Shown one piece after another: positions 51,290 to 61,221 of a stretch of 64,000 nt of DNA. The stretch is taken from assembly GCA_902778105.1 (NCBI GenBank), contig CACYWN010000012.1, positions 1 through 64,000 of the forward strand, read 5' to 3'. The notes beneath the pieces are model-generated. The model saw nothing but the letters and a program-made list of their open reading frames with translations. It was not told the origin of the DNA and ran no database searches. Position numbers and translations under genes: made by a program. Every line of letters begins with the position of its first letter. Positions within the stretch are counted from its first letter, which is position 1. Source of the DNA: an uncultured Bacteroidia bacterium. GTDB lineage: Bacteria > Bacteroidota > Bacteroidia > Bacteroidales > UBA932.

Positions 51290-51842
51290 CGAAGTGAATG
51301 AATATACGGTGACCATCTACACCGAGAACCAGATCGGCCTCCTGGCGCAGATCACGAACGTGTTCACGCGCCATGGTCTCAGCATCTGGAGCCTGTCCGC
51401 GGGTGCCACCTCGATGGAGGGCATCCACAACATCACCATCGTGACCTCCGGTCCGGAAAAGAAAGTGCGCGAGAGCGTCCAGCAGATCGAGAAGCGCGTG
51501 GACGTGATCAAGGTCTTCTTCTACACGGCCGACAAGATCGTGTACCGCGAACTGTGCCTGTACAAGGTGCCCACGCCGGCGCTGCTCGAGTACGGGGACA
51601 TTGAAACCCTGCTGAACCGCTATCACGCGCGTATCGTGGAGATGAACAGGGTGTTCACGGTCATCCAGAAGACCGGCCTCTCGGACGAGACGGCCGCCCT
51701 GCACGACGACCTCAAACCCATCGGCGTGCTGCAGTTCGTACGTTCCGGCCGCATCGCCGTGTCCCGGGCCGAGCAGGAACCGGTCTTCAAGTTCCTGCGT
51801 AAACGGGAGAGAGAAAGAAAACAACAACTTAACAATCAATAA
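51282..51842 (+). CDS. ilvN: Acetolactate synthase small (regulatory) subunit
   Basis: 186 residues. The N-terminal ACT domain starts YTVTIYTENQIGLLAQITNVFTRHGLSIWSLSAG and would bind valine for feedback inhibition; a C-terminal domain follows (from about residue 85). The length is above the shortest IlvN proteins and close to IlvH. The tail (RKRERERKQQLNNQ) is strongly charged. It activates IlvB. Confidence 0.93.
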   Translation: MDSEVNEYTVTIYTENQIGLLAQITNVFTRHGLSIWSLSAGATSMEGIHNITIVTSGPEKKVRESVQQIEKRVDVIKVFFYTADKIVYRELCLYKVPTPALLEYGDIETLLNRYHARIVEMNRVFTVIQKTGLSDETAALHDDLKPIGVLQFVRSGRIAVSRAEQEPVFKFLRKRERERKQQLNNQ

Positions 51843-51845
51843 ATT

Positions 51846-52895
51846 ATGGCAAAGATCAATTTCGGCGGAGTGGACGAGAACGTCGTGACCCGCGAGGAGT
51901 TTACCCTGGAAAAAGCCCGTGAAGTCCTGAAGGACGAAGTCATCGCCGTCATCGGCTATGGCGTGCAGGGCCCCGGTCAGTCACTGAACCTGAAGGACAA
52001 CGGTTTCAAGGTCATCGTGGGCCAGCGCAAGGGCAAGACCTACGACAAGGCGGTCGCCGACGGCTGGGTCCCCGGTGTGGACCTCTTCGAGATCGAGGAG
52101 GCCTGCGAGAAGGGAACCATCATCCAGTACCTGGTATCGGACGCCGCCCAGATCGCGGTCTGGCCTACGGTCAAGAAGCACCTGACCCCGGGAAAGGCCC
52201 TCTATTTCTCCCACGGCTTCGGCATCACCTATAACGACCGTACCGGGATCGTCCCTCCGAAGGATGTGGATGTGATCATGGTGGCTCCTAAGGGCTCCGG
52301 CACCTCTCTCCGCCGCCTGTTCCTCCAGGGCCGCGGCGTGAATTCCTCCTATGCCGTCTATCAGGATGCCACCGGCCATGCGCTGGAGCGTACCCTGGCC
52401 CTGGGCATCGGCGTCGGTTCGGGTTACCTGTTCGAGACCGACTTCAAGCGCGAGGTCTATTCCGACCTGACCGGCGAGCGCGGCACCCTGATGGGCGCTA
52501 TCCAGGGCATCCTGCTGGCCCAGTACGAGGTCCTTCGCGCCCACGGACACAGCCCGTCCGAGGCCTTCAACGAGACGGTCGAGGAACTGACCCAGTCCCT
52601 GATGCCGCTCTTTGCCGAGAAGGGCATGGACTGGATGTATGCGAACTGCTCCACGACCGCTCAGCGCGGCGCCCTGGACTGGATGGGCCCGTTCCACGAT
52701 GCCACCAAGCCGGTGTTCGAGAAGCTGTACGAGAGCGTCGCCAGCGGCCATGAGGCCCAGATCTCCATCGACGCGAATTCCAAGCCGGACTACCGCAAGG
52801 GCCTGGAGGAAGAATTGAAAGCCCTCCGTGAGAGCGAACTCTGGCGTACCGGTGCCGCCGTCCGGAAACTCCGTCCCGAAGAGATTGACCGATGA
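51846..52895 (+). CDS. ilvC: Ketol-acid reductoisomerase
   Basis: 349 residues. The nucleotide motif is [13 protein letters not shown] near residue 38, followed by [17 protein letters not shown], whose basic residues favour [32 protein letters not shown] and the C-terminal ligand segment ([32 protein letters not shown]) are typical. It converts acetolactate to dihydroxyisovalerate. It lies 3 bases after ilvN and overlaps leuA by 4 bases. Confidence 0.95.
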   Translation: MAKINFGGVDENVVTREEFTLEKAREVLKDEVIAVIGYGVQGPGQSLNLKDNGFKVIVGQRKGKTYDKAVADGWVPGVDLFEIEEACEKGTIIQYLVSDAAQIAVWPTVKKHLTPGKALYFSHGFGITYNDRTGIVPPKDVDVIMVAPKGSGTSLRRLFLQGRGVNSSYAVYQDATGHALERTLALGIGVGSGYLFETDFKREVYSDLTGERGTLMGAIQGILLAQYEVLRAHGHSPSEAFNETVEELTQSLMPLFAEKGMDWMYANCSTTAQRGALDWMGPFHDATKPVFEKLYESVASGHEAQISIDANSKPDYRKGLEEELKALRESELWRTGAAVRKLRPEEIDR

Positions 52896-54388
52896 GCAGC
52901 GACCGGGTATACATATTCGATACGACGCTCCGCGACGGCGAGCAGGTTCCCGGGTGCCAGCTGAACACCGTGGAGAAGATCCAGGTGGCCAAGGCGCTGG
53001 AACTGCTCGGCGTGGACATCATCGAGGCCGGATTCCCGATTTCCAGTCCGGGTGATTTCAACTCGGTGGTGGAGATCTCCAAGGCGGTGACCTGGCCGAC
53101 GGTATGCGCCTTGTCACGGGCCGTCGAGAAGGATATCGACATGGCCGCGGAGGCGCTGAAGTATGCGAAGCGGGGCCGGATCCATACCGGGATCGGCACG
53201 TCCGACTCGCATATCCGCTATAAGTTCAACTCCACCCGGGAAGAGGTCCTGGAACGTGCCGTCCGCGCCGTCAAGTACGCGAAGAAGTACGTGGAGGACG
53301 TGGAATTCTACGCGGAGGATGCCGGAAGGACCGACAACGAGTACCTTGCCCGCGTGGTGGAAGCCGTCATCAAGGCGGGAGCGACGGTGGTCAATATTCC
53401 CGATACCACCGGATACTGCCTGCCGGAGGAGTTCGGCGCCAAGATCAAGTACCTGATGGAGCATGTGGACGGCATCCATAAAGCGATTATCTCCACGCAC
53501 TGCCACAATGACCTCGGCATGGCGACGGCCAACACGATGGCCGGCCTGCTGAACGGGGCCCGGCAGTGCGAGGTGACCATCAACGGTATCGGTGAACGGG
53601 CGGGAAACACCGCCCTGGAGGAGATCGCGATGATCCTGAAGGCCCATCACGGGATTCCGCTGGAGACGAACATCAACACCAAGCGCATCTATCCTACGAG
53701 CCGGCTCGTGTCGTCCCTGATGAACATGCCGGTGCAGCCGAACAAGGCCATCGTCGGCAAGAACGCCTTTGCCCATTCATCCGGCATCCACCAGGACGGT
53801 GTCCTGAAGAATGCCCAGACCTACGAGATCATCGATCCCAAGGATGTGGGCATCGACGCGAATTCCATCGTCCTGACGGCCCGGAGCGGCCGGGCGGCCC
53901 TCAAGTACCGCCTGGAGGTGAACGGCGTGAAAATGGACGAGGAAAAGCTGGATGAGGTGTATGAGCGGTTCCTCCGCCTGGCCGACAGCAAGAAGGAGAT
54001 CCACGACGACGATATTCTGATGCTGGCCGGTGCCGACCGGGCCGCCGCGCGGCACATCAAGGTGGACTGGCTCCAGGCGACGAGCGGAATCGGGATAAAG
54101 CCGGTCGCCTCGATCGGCCTGGACATCGCCGGGGAGAAGTTCGAAGCCGCCGCGACCGGCAACGGTCCGGTGGACGCCGCCATCAATGCGCTCCGGCAGA
54201 TCATCCGCAAGCAATTGACCATTAATGAATTTACGATCCAGGGCGTGACCAAGGGCTCCGATGACTGCTGCAAAGTGCACATGCAGGTGGAGCACGAAGG
54301 GCACGTCTACTACGGTTTCGGTGCCAGTACCGACATCGTGACGGCCTCCATCGAGGCTTATGTGGATTGCATCAACAAGACCGTATGA
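52892..54388 (+). CDS. leuA: 2-isopropylmalate synthase
   Basis: 498 residues. TIM-barrel with [16 protein letters not shown] at the N terminus, [38 protein letters not shown] (metal and catalytic residues), and [13 protein letters not shown]. The C-terminal LeuA dimer/regulatory domain (about 370-498) binds leucine for feedback inhibition. It condenses ketoisovalerate with acetyl-CoA. A second, related gene lies further down the operon. Confidence 0.95.
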   Translation: MSSDRVYIFDTTLRDGEQVPGCQLNTVEKIQVAKALELLGVDIIEAGFPISSPGDFNSVVEISKAVTWPTVCALSRAVEKDIDMAAEALKYAKRGRIHTGIGTSDSHIRYKFNSTREEVLERAVRAVKYAKKYVEDVEFYAEDAGRTDNEYLARVVEAVIKAGATVVNIPDTTGYCLPEEFGAKIKYLMEHVDGIHKAIISTHCHNDLGMATANTMAGLLNGARQCEVTINGIGERAGNTALEEIAMILKAHHGIPLETNINTKRIYPTSRLVSSLMNMPVQPNKAIVGKNAFAHSSGIHQDGVLKNAQTYEIIDPKDVGIDANSIVLTARSGRAALKYRLEVNGVKMDEEKLDEVYERFLRLADSKKEIHDDDILMLAGADRAAARHIKVDWLQATSGIGIKPVASIGLDIAGEKFEAAATGNGPVDAAINALRQIIRKQLTINEFTIQGVTKGSDDCCKVHMQVEHEGHVYYGFGASTDIVTASIEAYVDCINKTV

Positions 54389-55779
54389 ACACCCTTTTTG
54401 ACAAAATCTGGGACGCCCATGTCGTCCAGCACGTGGAAGGCGGTCCCGACCAGCTCTACATCGACCGGCTCTACTGCCACGAAGTGACCAGCCCGCAGGC
54501 GTTCGACGGCCTGCGCGAGCGTGGAATCGGCTGTTTCCGTCCGGACAGGATCTTCTGCATGCCGGACCACAATACACCCACGGAAGGCCAGGACAAGCCC
54601 ATCGAGGATCCCGTTTCCAGGAAACAGGTGGATGCCCTGGCCGCCAATGCGGCCGAGTTCGGCCTGACGCATTTCGGCATGAACGATCCGGACAACGGTA
54701 TCATCCACGTCGTGGGCCCCGAGAAGGCCCTTTCCCTCCCGGGAATGACCATCGTCTGCGGTGACTCCCATACTTCCACGCACGGAGCCGTCGGGGCGGT
54801 CGCCTTCGGCATCGGCACCAGCGAAGTGGAGATGGTGATGGCTTCGCAATGCATCCTCCAGGCCAAGCCCAAATCCATGCGGATCCGCATCGAGGGCGAA
54901 TTGGGCGATGGTGTGACGGCCAAGGATATGGCCCTTTTCCTGATGAGCCGGCTGACCACCAGCGGCGCCACGGGGTATTTTGTCGAATACGCCGGTTCGG
55001 CGGTCCGTGCCCTGTCGATGGAAGGGCGCCTTACCCTGTGCAACCTCTCCATCGAGATGGGCGCCCGCGGCGGTTTCATCGCCCCGGACGAGACGACCTT
55101 CGCCTACCTGAAAGGCCGCGAATATGCGCCGAAAGGAGAGGAGTGGGACAAGGCCGTGGAAGCCTGGAAACAGCTCAGGAGCGATGAGGACGCCGTCTTC
55201 GACCGTGAGATCGTTTTCGATGCGGCCGAGATCGCTCCGATGATCACTTACGGGACGAATCCCGGTATGGGAATCGCCGTGAACGGATATATCCCTACCC
55301 TGGACGACATTTCGTCCGAAGGCTGCCAGTCTTTCTGCAAGGCCTTGCAGTATATGGGTTTCCGTCCGGGAGAAATGCTGCTCGGCAAACCTGTCGACTA
55401 TGTTTTCCTCGGCGCCTGCACGAACGGCCGCATCGAGGATTTCCGGGCTTTCGCCTCCATCGCCGCCGGCCGTCACAAGGCTCCCGGCGTGGTGGCCTGG
55501 CTCGTCCCGGGTTCCTGGAAAGTCCGTCGCCAGATTGAGGAAGAAGGGCTGGACAAGGTCCTGGAGGCCGCCGGCTTCGAAATCCGGCAGCCTGGCTGTT
55601 CCGCCTGCCTGGCGATGAATCCGGACAAGATTCCCGCCGGGAAATACTGCGTATCCACCAGTAACCGCAATTTCGAAGGACGTCAGGGGCCCGGCTCCCG
55701 GACGCTCCTTGCCAGTCCGCTTACGGCTGCGGCTGCCGCCGTCACCGGTTTCATCACTGATCCCCGCCTGCTGCCATGA
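54385..55779 (+). CDS. leuC: 3-isopropylmalate dehydratase large subunit
   Basis: 464 residues from ATG 54385, overlapping the leuA TGA as ATGA. Aconitase family: DKIWDAHVV start, [16 protein letters not shown], and the iron-sulfur Cys in [12 protein letters not shown] and [14 protein letters not shown]. With LeuD it isomerises isopropylmalate, and the same enzyme can serve citramalate in the isoleucine branch. Confidence 0.95.
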   Translation: MNTLFDKIWDAHVVQHVEGGPDQLYIDRLYCHEVTSPQAFDGLRERGIGCFRPDRIFCMPDHNTPTEGQDKPIEDPVSRKQVDALAANAAEFGLTHFGMNDPDNGIIHVVGPEKALSLPGMTIVCGDSHTSTHGAVGAVAFGIGTSEVEMVMASQCILQAKPKSMRIRIEGELGDGVTAKDMALFLMSRLTTSGATGYFVEYAGSAVRALSMEGRLTLCNLSIEMGARGGFIAPDETTFAYLKGREYAPKGEEWDKAVEAWKQLRSDEDAVFDREIVFDAAEIAPMITYGTNPGMGIAVNGYIPTLDDISSEGCQSFCKALQYMGFRPGEMLLGKPVDYVFLGACTNGRIEDFRAFASIAAGRHKAPGVVAWLVPGSWKVRRQIEEEGLDKVLEAAGFEIRQPGCSACLAMNPDKIPAGKYCVSTSNRNFEGRQGPGSRTLLASPLTAAAAAVTGFITDPRLLP

Positions 55780-56366
55780 AACAGAAATTCGACATCATAG
55801 AAAGTACCTGTGTCCCGCTCCCGCTGGAGAATGTGGATACGGACCAGATCATCCCCGCCCGTTTCCTGAAGGCGACGACCCGGGAGGAAAGCTTTTTCGG
55901 GGAGAACCTCTTCCGGGACTGGCGCTACAACCCGGACGGGACGCCCAAGCGGGATTTCGTCCTGAACGATCCGCGCTACGGCGGCGAAATCCTTGTCGCC
56001 GGCCGCAACTTCGGCTCCGGTTCCAGCCGCGAACACGCCGCCTGGGCCATCGCTGGTTACGGGTTCAAAGTGGTGATTTCCAGTTTCTTCGCGGATATCC
56101 ACAAGAATAATGAACTCAATAATTTCGTCCTGCCCGTCGTTGTGACGCCGGAGTTCCTCGCGGAACTCTTCGCTACCATCGACGCAGACCCGAAGGCGAA
56201 AGTCCGCGTGGATGTCCCGAACCAGACCGTGACGAACCTTGCCACGGGACACAGCGAATCCTTCGAACTGAATGCGTACAAGAAGTACTGCCTGATGAAC
56301 GCGCTGGACGATATCGACTATCTGCTCCTCCAGAAGGAGAAGATCGAAGCCTACGAAAAGAAATGA
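55776..56366 (+). CDS. leuD: 3-isopropylmalate dehydratase small subunit
   Basis: 196 residues. [14 protein letters not shown] and [17 protein letters not shown], the substrate-binding swivel motif, are clear. Partner of LeuC; the start overlaps leuC by 4 bases and its stop overlaps the next gene by 4. Confidence 0.94.
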   Translation: MKQKFDIIESTCVPLPLENVDTDQIIPARFLKATTREESFFGENLFRDWRYNPDGTPKRDFVLNDPRYGGEILVAGRNFGSGSSREHAAWAIAGYGFKVVISSFFADIHKNNELNNFVLPVVVTPEFLAELFATIDADPKAKVRVDVPNQTVTNLATGHSESFELNAYKKYCLMNALDDIDYLLLQKEKIEAYEKK

Positions 56367-57889
56367 TTGAAATCCTGGACACTACCCTCCGCGACGGCGA
56401 GCAGACCGCCGGCGTCTCGTTCAATCCGGACGAGAAGCTCGCGATTGCCCGCCTGCTGCTGGAAGGCTTGAAGGTCAACCGGATCGAGGTGGCCTCGGCC
56501 CGGGTGTCCCGGGGCGAACAGGAGGCTTTCGCCAAGATCTGCGCGTGGGCGGCCACCTGCGGGAAACTCGAAGCCGTGGAAGCGCTCGGGTTCGTGGACG
56601 GCGGCCTGTCCATCGACTGGATCGTTTCCGCCGGGGGACGCGTGATGAACCTGCTCACGAAGGGTTCGCTCCGCCATGTGACCGGCCAGCTCCGGAAGAC
56701 GCCCGGGGAGCACCGGGACGACATTCTCCGGGATATCTCCCTGGCGGTCGCCAAGGGCTTGGAGGTCAATGTGTATCTGGAAGACTGGTCGGGCGGGATG
56801 ACGGATTCCCCGGAGTATGTGTTCTTCCTGGTGGACGCCCTGAAGGATGCGCCCGTGCGGCGGATCATGCTGCCGGACACGCTGGGCATCCTGGATCCCG
56901 TGAAGAGCCGGGCGTATTGCCGGGCGATGCTGGAGCGGTATCCCGGCATCCATTTCGATTTCCATCCGCACAACGATTACGACCTGGCGGCGGCCAATGC
57001 CTTCGAGGCGGTCCGCGCCGGCGTCAAGGGCCTGCACACGACGGTGAACGGGCTGGGGGAGCGGACCGGCAACCTGCCCGTGTCCAGCGCCATCGGCATC
57101 CTCAATGACCATCTGAAAGTGGAGAATACCCTGGACGAGAGCCGCCTGATGCACGTATGCCGCTATGTGGAGACGATTTCCGGCGTGCGGATTCCTGCGA
57201 ACAAACCCCTCGTGGGTGAGTTCGTCTTTACGCAGACGAGCGGGGTCCATGCCGACGGCGACCGCAAGGGCGGGCTGTACCAGAACGCCCTTCTGCCGGA
57301 GCGCTTCGGCCGCCACCGCCACTATGCGCTCGGGAAGACCAGCGGCAAGGCGAACATCGTCAAGAACCTGGAATCCCTGGGCATCAACCTGACGCCCGAA
57401 CAGATGAAACGGGTCACGGTGCGGGTCGTCGAACTCGGCGACAAGAAGGAAAGCCTGACTCCGGAGGATCTCCCGTTCATCGTTGCGGATGTCTTGAAAG
57501 GGGACATGTCCACGACTGCCCCGGACCGGATCCACATCATCAATTACAGCCTGCAGCTCGCCCGCGGCATGCGTCCCATCGCAAACATCCGGATCGACAT
57601 CGACGGAACCGAGTACGAGGAGGCGGCCGCCGGCGACGGCCAGTACGACGCCTTCATGAAGGCCCTGTGGATCATCTACGACCGGTTGGGCCGCCGGCAT
57701 CCCCGCCTGACGGACTATGTCGTGAAGATCCCGCCCGGCGGGAAGACGGACGCCCTCGTGGAGACGACCATCTCCTGGGACTGGCAGGGAAAGGACTTCA
57801 AGACCCGGGGGGTGGACTCCGACCAGGCCGAAGCGGCCATCAAGGCCACGGTCAAGATGTTGAACTTAATCGAAAACAACCTGATATGA
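56363..57889 (+). CDS. Citramalate-synthase-like alpha-IPM synthase homologue
   Basis: 508 residues. Same HMGL-like barrel ([71 protein letters not shown]) and a C-terminal regulatory domain. It differs from leuA in many positions, so it is not a recent copy. Placed among leuC, leuD and leuB, and with no threonine deaminase in the operon, it most likely condenses pyruvate and acetyl-CoA to (R)-citramalate for isoleucine. A second isopropylmalate or re-citrate/homocitrate synthase role is possible. Confidence 0.75.
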   Translation: MIEILDTTLRDGEQTAGVSFNPDEKLAIARLLLEGLKVNRIEVASARVSRGEQEAFAKICAWAATCGKLEAVEALGFVDGGLSIDWIVSAGGRVMNLLTKGSLRHVTGQLRKTPGEHRDDILRDISLAVAKGLEVNVYLEDWSGGMTDSPEYVFFLVDALKDAPVRRIMLPDTLGILDPVKSRAYCRAMLERYPGIHFDFHPHNDYDLAAANAFEAVRAGVKGLHTTVNGLGERTGNLPVSSAIGILNDHLKVENTLDESRLMHVCRYVETISGVRIPANKPLVGEFVFTQTSGVHADGDRKGGLYQNALLPERFGRHRHYALGKTSGKANIVKNLESLGINLTPEQMKRVTVRVVELGDKKESLTPEDLPFIVADVLKGDMSTTAPDRIHIINYSLQLARGMRPIANIRIDIDGTEYEEAAAGDGQYDAFMKALWIIYDRLGRRHPRLTDYVVKIPPGGKTDALVETTISWDWQGKDFKTRGVDSDQAEAAIKATVKMLNLIENNLI

Positions 57890-58935
57890 AACTCAAGATT
57901 GCAAAACTTCCGGGCGACGGCATCGGACCGGAGGTCGTTGCCCAGGCCGTCAAGGCCGTGGATGCCGTGTGTGCCCGTTTCGGCCACGAGGTGTCTTACA
58001 CGTACGGCTATGTAGGCGCCTGTGCCATCGACAAGTTCGGGGACGCTTACCCTGCGGAAACCCATGCCCTGTGCATGGACAGCGACGCCGTGCTGTTCGG
58101 CGCCGTGGGGGACCCCAAGTATGACAACGACCCCACTTCCAAGGTGCGTCCTGAGCAGGGCCTCCTCGCCATCCGCAAGCAGCTGGGCCTGTATGCGAAC
58201 CTCCGCCCGGTCGAGACGTTCAAGTCCCTCGTGGACAAGTCTCCGCTGAAGACGGAACTCGTGGACGGGGCCGATTTCCTGTGCATCCGGGAACTTACCG
58301 GCGGCATGTATTTCGGCGAGAAGGGACGCAAGGACGGCGGGAACACCGCCTATGATACTTGCATCTATTCCCGGGCCGAGGTGGAACGGATCCTCCGTCT
58401 TGCCTTCGAGTACGCCGGCCGGCGCCGGAAGCACCTGACGGTCGTGGACAAGGCCAACGTGCTGGAGTCCTCCCGCCTGTGGCGCCAGGTCGCCCAGGAA
58501 ATGGAGCCGTCCTATCCGGATATCCAGGTGGATTACATGTTCGTGGACAACGCCGCCATGCAGCTCATCCGCTGGCCGAAGTTCTTCGATGTCCTGGTGA
58601 CGGAGAACACCTTCGGCGACATCCTCACCGACGAGGCCAGCTGTATCAGCGGTTCCATGGGCCTGCTGGCATCGGCCTCGGTGGGGGAGCACACCTCCCT
58701 GTTCGAGCCCATCCACGGCTCCTACCCGCAGGCGGCCGGGAAGGATATCGCCAATCCCGTCGCGGCCATCCTCTCCGCGGCCATGATGTTCGAGTATGCC
58801 TTCGGACTGATGGAGGAAGGAAAGGCCATCCGGGCCGCCGTCGCCGCCTCCCTGGAGGCCGGTGTCACGACCGAGGACCTTGGCGGCAGCTGCTCCACCT
58901 CAGCGGTGGGCGATTGGATCGCATCGAAAATATAG
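57886..58935 (+). CDS. leuB: 3-isopropylmalate dehydrogenase
   Basis: 349 residues from ATG 57886, overlapping the previous TGA as [19 protein letters not shown] start, [21 protein letters not shown] and GDPKYD segments, [18 protein letters not shown], and [27 protein letters not shown] are LeuB motifs. It oxidises and decarboxylates isopropylmalate, and the same enzyme can act on methylmalate in the citramalate route. Confidence 0.94.
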   Translation: MKLKIAKLPGDGIGPEVVAQAVKAVDAVCARFGHEVSYTYGYVGACAIDKFGDAYPAETHALCMDSDAVLFGAVGDPKYDNDPTSKVRPEQGLLAIRKQLGLYANLRPVETFKSLVDKSPLKTELVDGADFLCIRELTGGMYFGEKGRKDGGNTAYDTCIYSRAEVERILRLAFEYAGRRRKHLTVVDKANVLESSRLWRQVAQEMEPSYPDIQVDYMFVDNAAMQLIRWPKFFDVLVTENTFGDILTDEASCISGSMGLLASASVGEHTSLFEPIHGSYPQAAGKDIANPVAAILSAAMMFEYAFGLMEEGKAIRAAVAASLEAGVTTEDLGGSCSTSAVGDWIASKI

Positions 58936-58941
58936 AACGAT

Positions 58942-59982
58942 ATGGCACAGATAGACTGGAAAACCTTAGGCTTCGATGCCTACCGGACCCGCACGGTCGT
59001 CATCTCCCACTTCAAGGACGGCAAGTGGTCCACCCCCGAATCGACGGAGACATTCTCCTTCACGTTCGACCCGTTCGCGCAGGTCTTACATTATGCGATT
59101 TCCTGCTTCGAGGGCCTGAAGGCCTTCCGGCAGAAGGACGGCCGCGTCGCGATGTTCCGCCCGGACAAAAACGCGGCCCGACTGCAACGGACGGCGGATT
59201 ACCTGGGCATGCCCTGTCCATCGGAGGAAATGTTCCTCAGGATGTGCGAGGACTGCATCCGCGGGAATCTCGAATTCCTGCCGCCCTACGGACTCGGCGC
59301 ATCGATGTACCTGCGTCCGCTCCTCGTCGGCATGCACCCGCAGATGCAGCTGGTGCCGTATCCCGAGGCCGTTTTCGCCGTGATGTGCGCCCCGGTGGGC
59401 TCGTACTACGGCGCCCACCTCAAGTCCTGCGCCGCCGTCATCCCCGGCGATTACGACCGGGCCGCCCCGAAGGGCTCCGGCAGCTACAAGATCGGCGCGA
59501 ACTATGCCAATACCTTCAAACCCTACAAGTTTGCCCATGAGCAGGGGTATGCGGAGCTGCTGTACCTGAATTCCTCCACCCGGGAGTTCGTGGACGAGTT
59601 CGGCTCTTCCAATTTCTTCGGCATCAAGGGGAACAAGTATGTCACCCCGCTTTCCGACAGCGTCCTTCCGTCCATCACGAACAAGACCCTGCAGCAGGTG
59701 GCCCGCGATCTGGGCATGGAGGTGGAGAAGCGTCCCGTCCCGCTGGACGAGCTGGATACCTTCGAGGAGGCGGGCGGCTGCGGCACCGCCGTCGTCATCA
59801 CCCCGCTTTCCCACATCGACATCAAGCCGGTGCTGGAAGCTCCGGAAGTGTCCCGAACCTTCCGCTTCTGCCCCGACGGGGAAGTCGGCCCCAAGTCCAC
59901 TGCCCTGTACAAACGCATCAGGGCCATCCAGGACGGCGAGTTCCCGGACGAGCACGGCTGGTGCCGCTTCGTGGAAGTGTAA
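58942..59982 (+). CDS. ilvE: Branched-chain amino acid aminotransferase
   Basis: 346 residues. Fold-type IV PLP enzyme. The Lys that holds PLP is in GSGSYKIGANYAN. CFEGLKAFRQKDGRVAMFRPDKNAARLQRTADYLGMP and STREFVDEFGSSNFFGIKGN match the eukaryote-like IlvE group. It does the last step for valine, leucine and isoleucine. Last gene of the operon; the following 60 bases have no clear plus-strand terminator. Confidence 0.94.
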   Translation: MAQIDWKTLGFDAYRTRTVVISHFKDGKWSTPESTETFSFTFDPFAQVLHYAISCFEGLKAFRQKDGRVAMFRPDKNAARLQRTADYLGMPCPSEEMFLRMCEDCIRGNLEFLPPYGLGASMYLRPLLVGMHPQMQLVPYPEAVFAVMCAPVGSYYGAHLKSCAAVIPGDYDRAAPKGSGSYKIGANYANTFKPYKFAHEQGYAELLYLNSSTREFVDEFGSSNFFGIKGNKYVTPLSDSVLPSITNKTLQQVARDLGMEVEKRPVPLDELDTFEEAGGCGTAVVITPLSHIDIKPVLEAPEVSRTFRFCPDGEVGPKSTALYKRIRAIQDGEFPDEHGWCRFVEV

Positions 59983-60017
59983 CGGATCCTGCTTGCGGTA
60001 TTGTATGTCGCCCGCCT

Positions 60018-60048
60018 AAAAAAAGGAACTGACCGGAGTCAGTTCCTT
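60018..60048 (-). terminator. Terminator of the RNase P RNA
   Basis: AAGGAACTGAC (60023-60033) pairs with GTCAGTTCCTT (60038-60048) in an 11-bp perfect stem with a CGGA loop. On the minus strand a run of T (60018-60024) follows. Confidence 0.88.
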
Positions 60049-60050
60049 GA

Positions 60051-60269
60051 AAGGCGGGGCCGTAAGCCGCTTTCTGTTTTTGAATCTGCCATTTATCTTC
60101 GCAACCTACCCCCCGGCATCGGACGGGCCGCCCTCATCTGCCGGTATAGGCGGTCATTCTCTGTTACGGACGGAAAAGATTACTCCCTTCTGTGCTTTCC
60201 ACAGTCAGGCGCCCTGCCCTGTGCGGACTTTCCTCACCGCAATCGCGGCGCGGCAGATCGTCCCGCCTT
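60051..60269 (-). ncRNA. rnpB: RNase P RNA, unusually short (219 nt)
   Basis: The ends close perfectly (AAGGCGGG with CCCGCCUU, helix P1) and GAUCUGCC with GGCAGAUU gives P2. The universal core pieces are present: GAGGAAAGUCCGC (P4 5' strand) with ACAGAAAGCGGCUUA (P4 3' strand), GGGCAGGG, ACAGAGAAUGACCGCC, and GGGUAGGUUG near the 3' side. Missing are the usual GGUAAGAGC loop of the specificity domain and the GAGCAAGACCAAA segment, and the P18 region is very short. Ordinary class A RNAs have about 350-400 nt. This may be a compact form, an internal deletion or an assembly gap. Confidence 0.82.
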
Positions 60270-60278
60270 TTGTGGTTG

Positions 60279-60306
60279 CAAAGGTACGAAAAAAACACTA
60301 TTTTTG
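60279..60306. promoter_or_regulatory. Divergent -7 boxes for rnpB and the cyclotransferase gene
   Basis: TACCTTTG on the minus strand (60279-60286) lies 9-10 bases before the rnpB 5' end. TATTTTTG on the plus strand (60299-60306) lies 15 bases before ATG 60322. Neither has an exact TTTG at -33. Confidence 0.6.
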
Positions 60307-60321
60307 CATGATTTAACAGAC

Positions 60322-61077
60322 ATGAGGAAGTTTTTGCTCATATTGTCCCTTGTGGCGGGCGTGGTTTCCTGCGGTACCACCAAAGTCCGGGAATACAAGG
60401 TGAAGGTGGTCCGGGAGTACCCGCATGACGTCACATCCTATACCCAGGGACTATTCTTCCACGCTGATTCCCTGTATGAATCCACCGGCCAGTGGGGGGA
60501 AAGCACTTTCCGGACCGTGGACCTGGAAACGGGCGAAGCCCTTTCCCGGATGGATTTCTCGCGGCATTATTTCATCGAGGGCTCCGTCGTTTTCGGGGAT
60601 AACCTCTACATCCTTACCTGGACCAACCAGGTGGCTTTCCTGTACGATTTTGCCACCCACAAGTACAAGGCCACCGTGGCCTATCCCCGGGAAGGCTGGG
60701 GCCTGACCACGGACGGGCAGCAGCTGATCGCCAGCGACGGCAGTTCCTTCCTGTACTTCATGGACGCGGACCTGAACGTCCAGCGGCGCCTGCGGGTGAC
60801 GATGGACGGCAAGTCGGTGCGTTACCTGAACGAGCTGGAATGGATAGACGGTAAGGTCTGGGCCAATGTCTATACGACCGACACCATCGTCATCATCAAC
60901 CCTTCCGACGGAAAGGTGGAGGCGACGGTGGACTGCCGTGGCCTGCTGCCTTACCAGGAACGAACCCGGGAAACGGATGTCCTCAACGGCATTGCCGTGG
61001 ACAAAGAGGGGCGGATCTTCCTGACCGGGAAGTACTGGCCCAAGATGTATGAAATCGAACTGGTGAAGAAGAAATAG
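60322..61077 (+). CDS. Glutamine cyclotransferase lipoprotein
   Basis: 251 residues from ATG 60322. MRKFLLILSLVAGVVSC ends in a lipobox Cys17. The mature part has YPHDVTSYTQGLFFHADSLYESTGQWGESTFR, EGSVVFGDNLYILTWTNQVAFLYD, EGWGLTTDGQQLIASDGSSFLYFMD, and LNELEWIDGKVWANVYTTDTIVIIN, the beta-propeller blades of glutaminyl-peptide cyclotransferases. It turns N-terminal Gln of peptides into pyroglutamate outside the cytoplasm. Divergent from rnpB. Confidence 0.9.
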   Translation: MRKFLLILSLVAGVVSCGTTKVREYKVKVVREYPHDVTSYTQGLFFHADSLYESTGQWGESTFRTVDLETGEALSRMDFSRHYFIEGSVVFGDNLYILTWTNQVAFLYDFATHKYKATVAYPREGWGLTTDGQQLIASDGSSFLYFMDADLNVQRRLRVTMDGKSVRYLNELEWIDGKVWANVYTTDTIVIINPSDGKVEATVDCRGLLPYQERTRETDVLNGIAVDKEGRIFLTGKYWPKMYEIELVKKK

Positions 61078-61094
61078 ATTATTGTTATATATCC

Positions 61095-61173
61095 ATGCGG
61101 GGGTACCGGGCAGTGTCCCGGTTGAGAGATACCCAATGAACCTGATCCGGTCCATACCGGCGTAGGGAAGCAT
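61095..61173 (+). promoter_or_regulatory. TPP (THI-box) riboswitch
   Basis: The conserved order is present: GGGGGTACC, TTGAGA (61122-61127, a variant of CTGAGA), TACCC, GAACCTGATC (61138-61147), then CCGGCGTAGGGAAGCAT. ATGC (61095-61098) and GCAT (61170-61173) close P1. A further hairpin (GGCACT/AGTGCC, 61180-61195) precedes the start codon, without a run of T, so control is more likely at translation. It controls the receptor gene below. Confidence 0.93.
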
Positions 61174-61221
61174 CTCCGAGGCACTTCCAAGTGCCGCCCC
61201 TTGCATCTAAACGGTTGTTTT

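Noticed and set aside
60001-60321. Upstream extension of the glutamine cyclotransferase frame
   Set aside because: It would translate the antisense of RNase P RNA and hide the lipoprotein signal peptide that starts at 60322.
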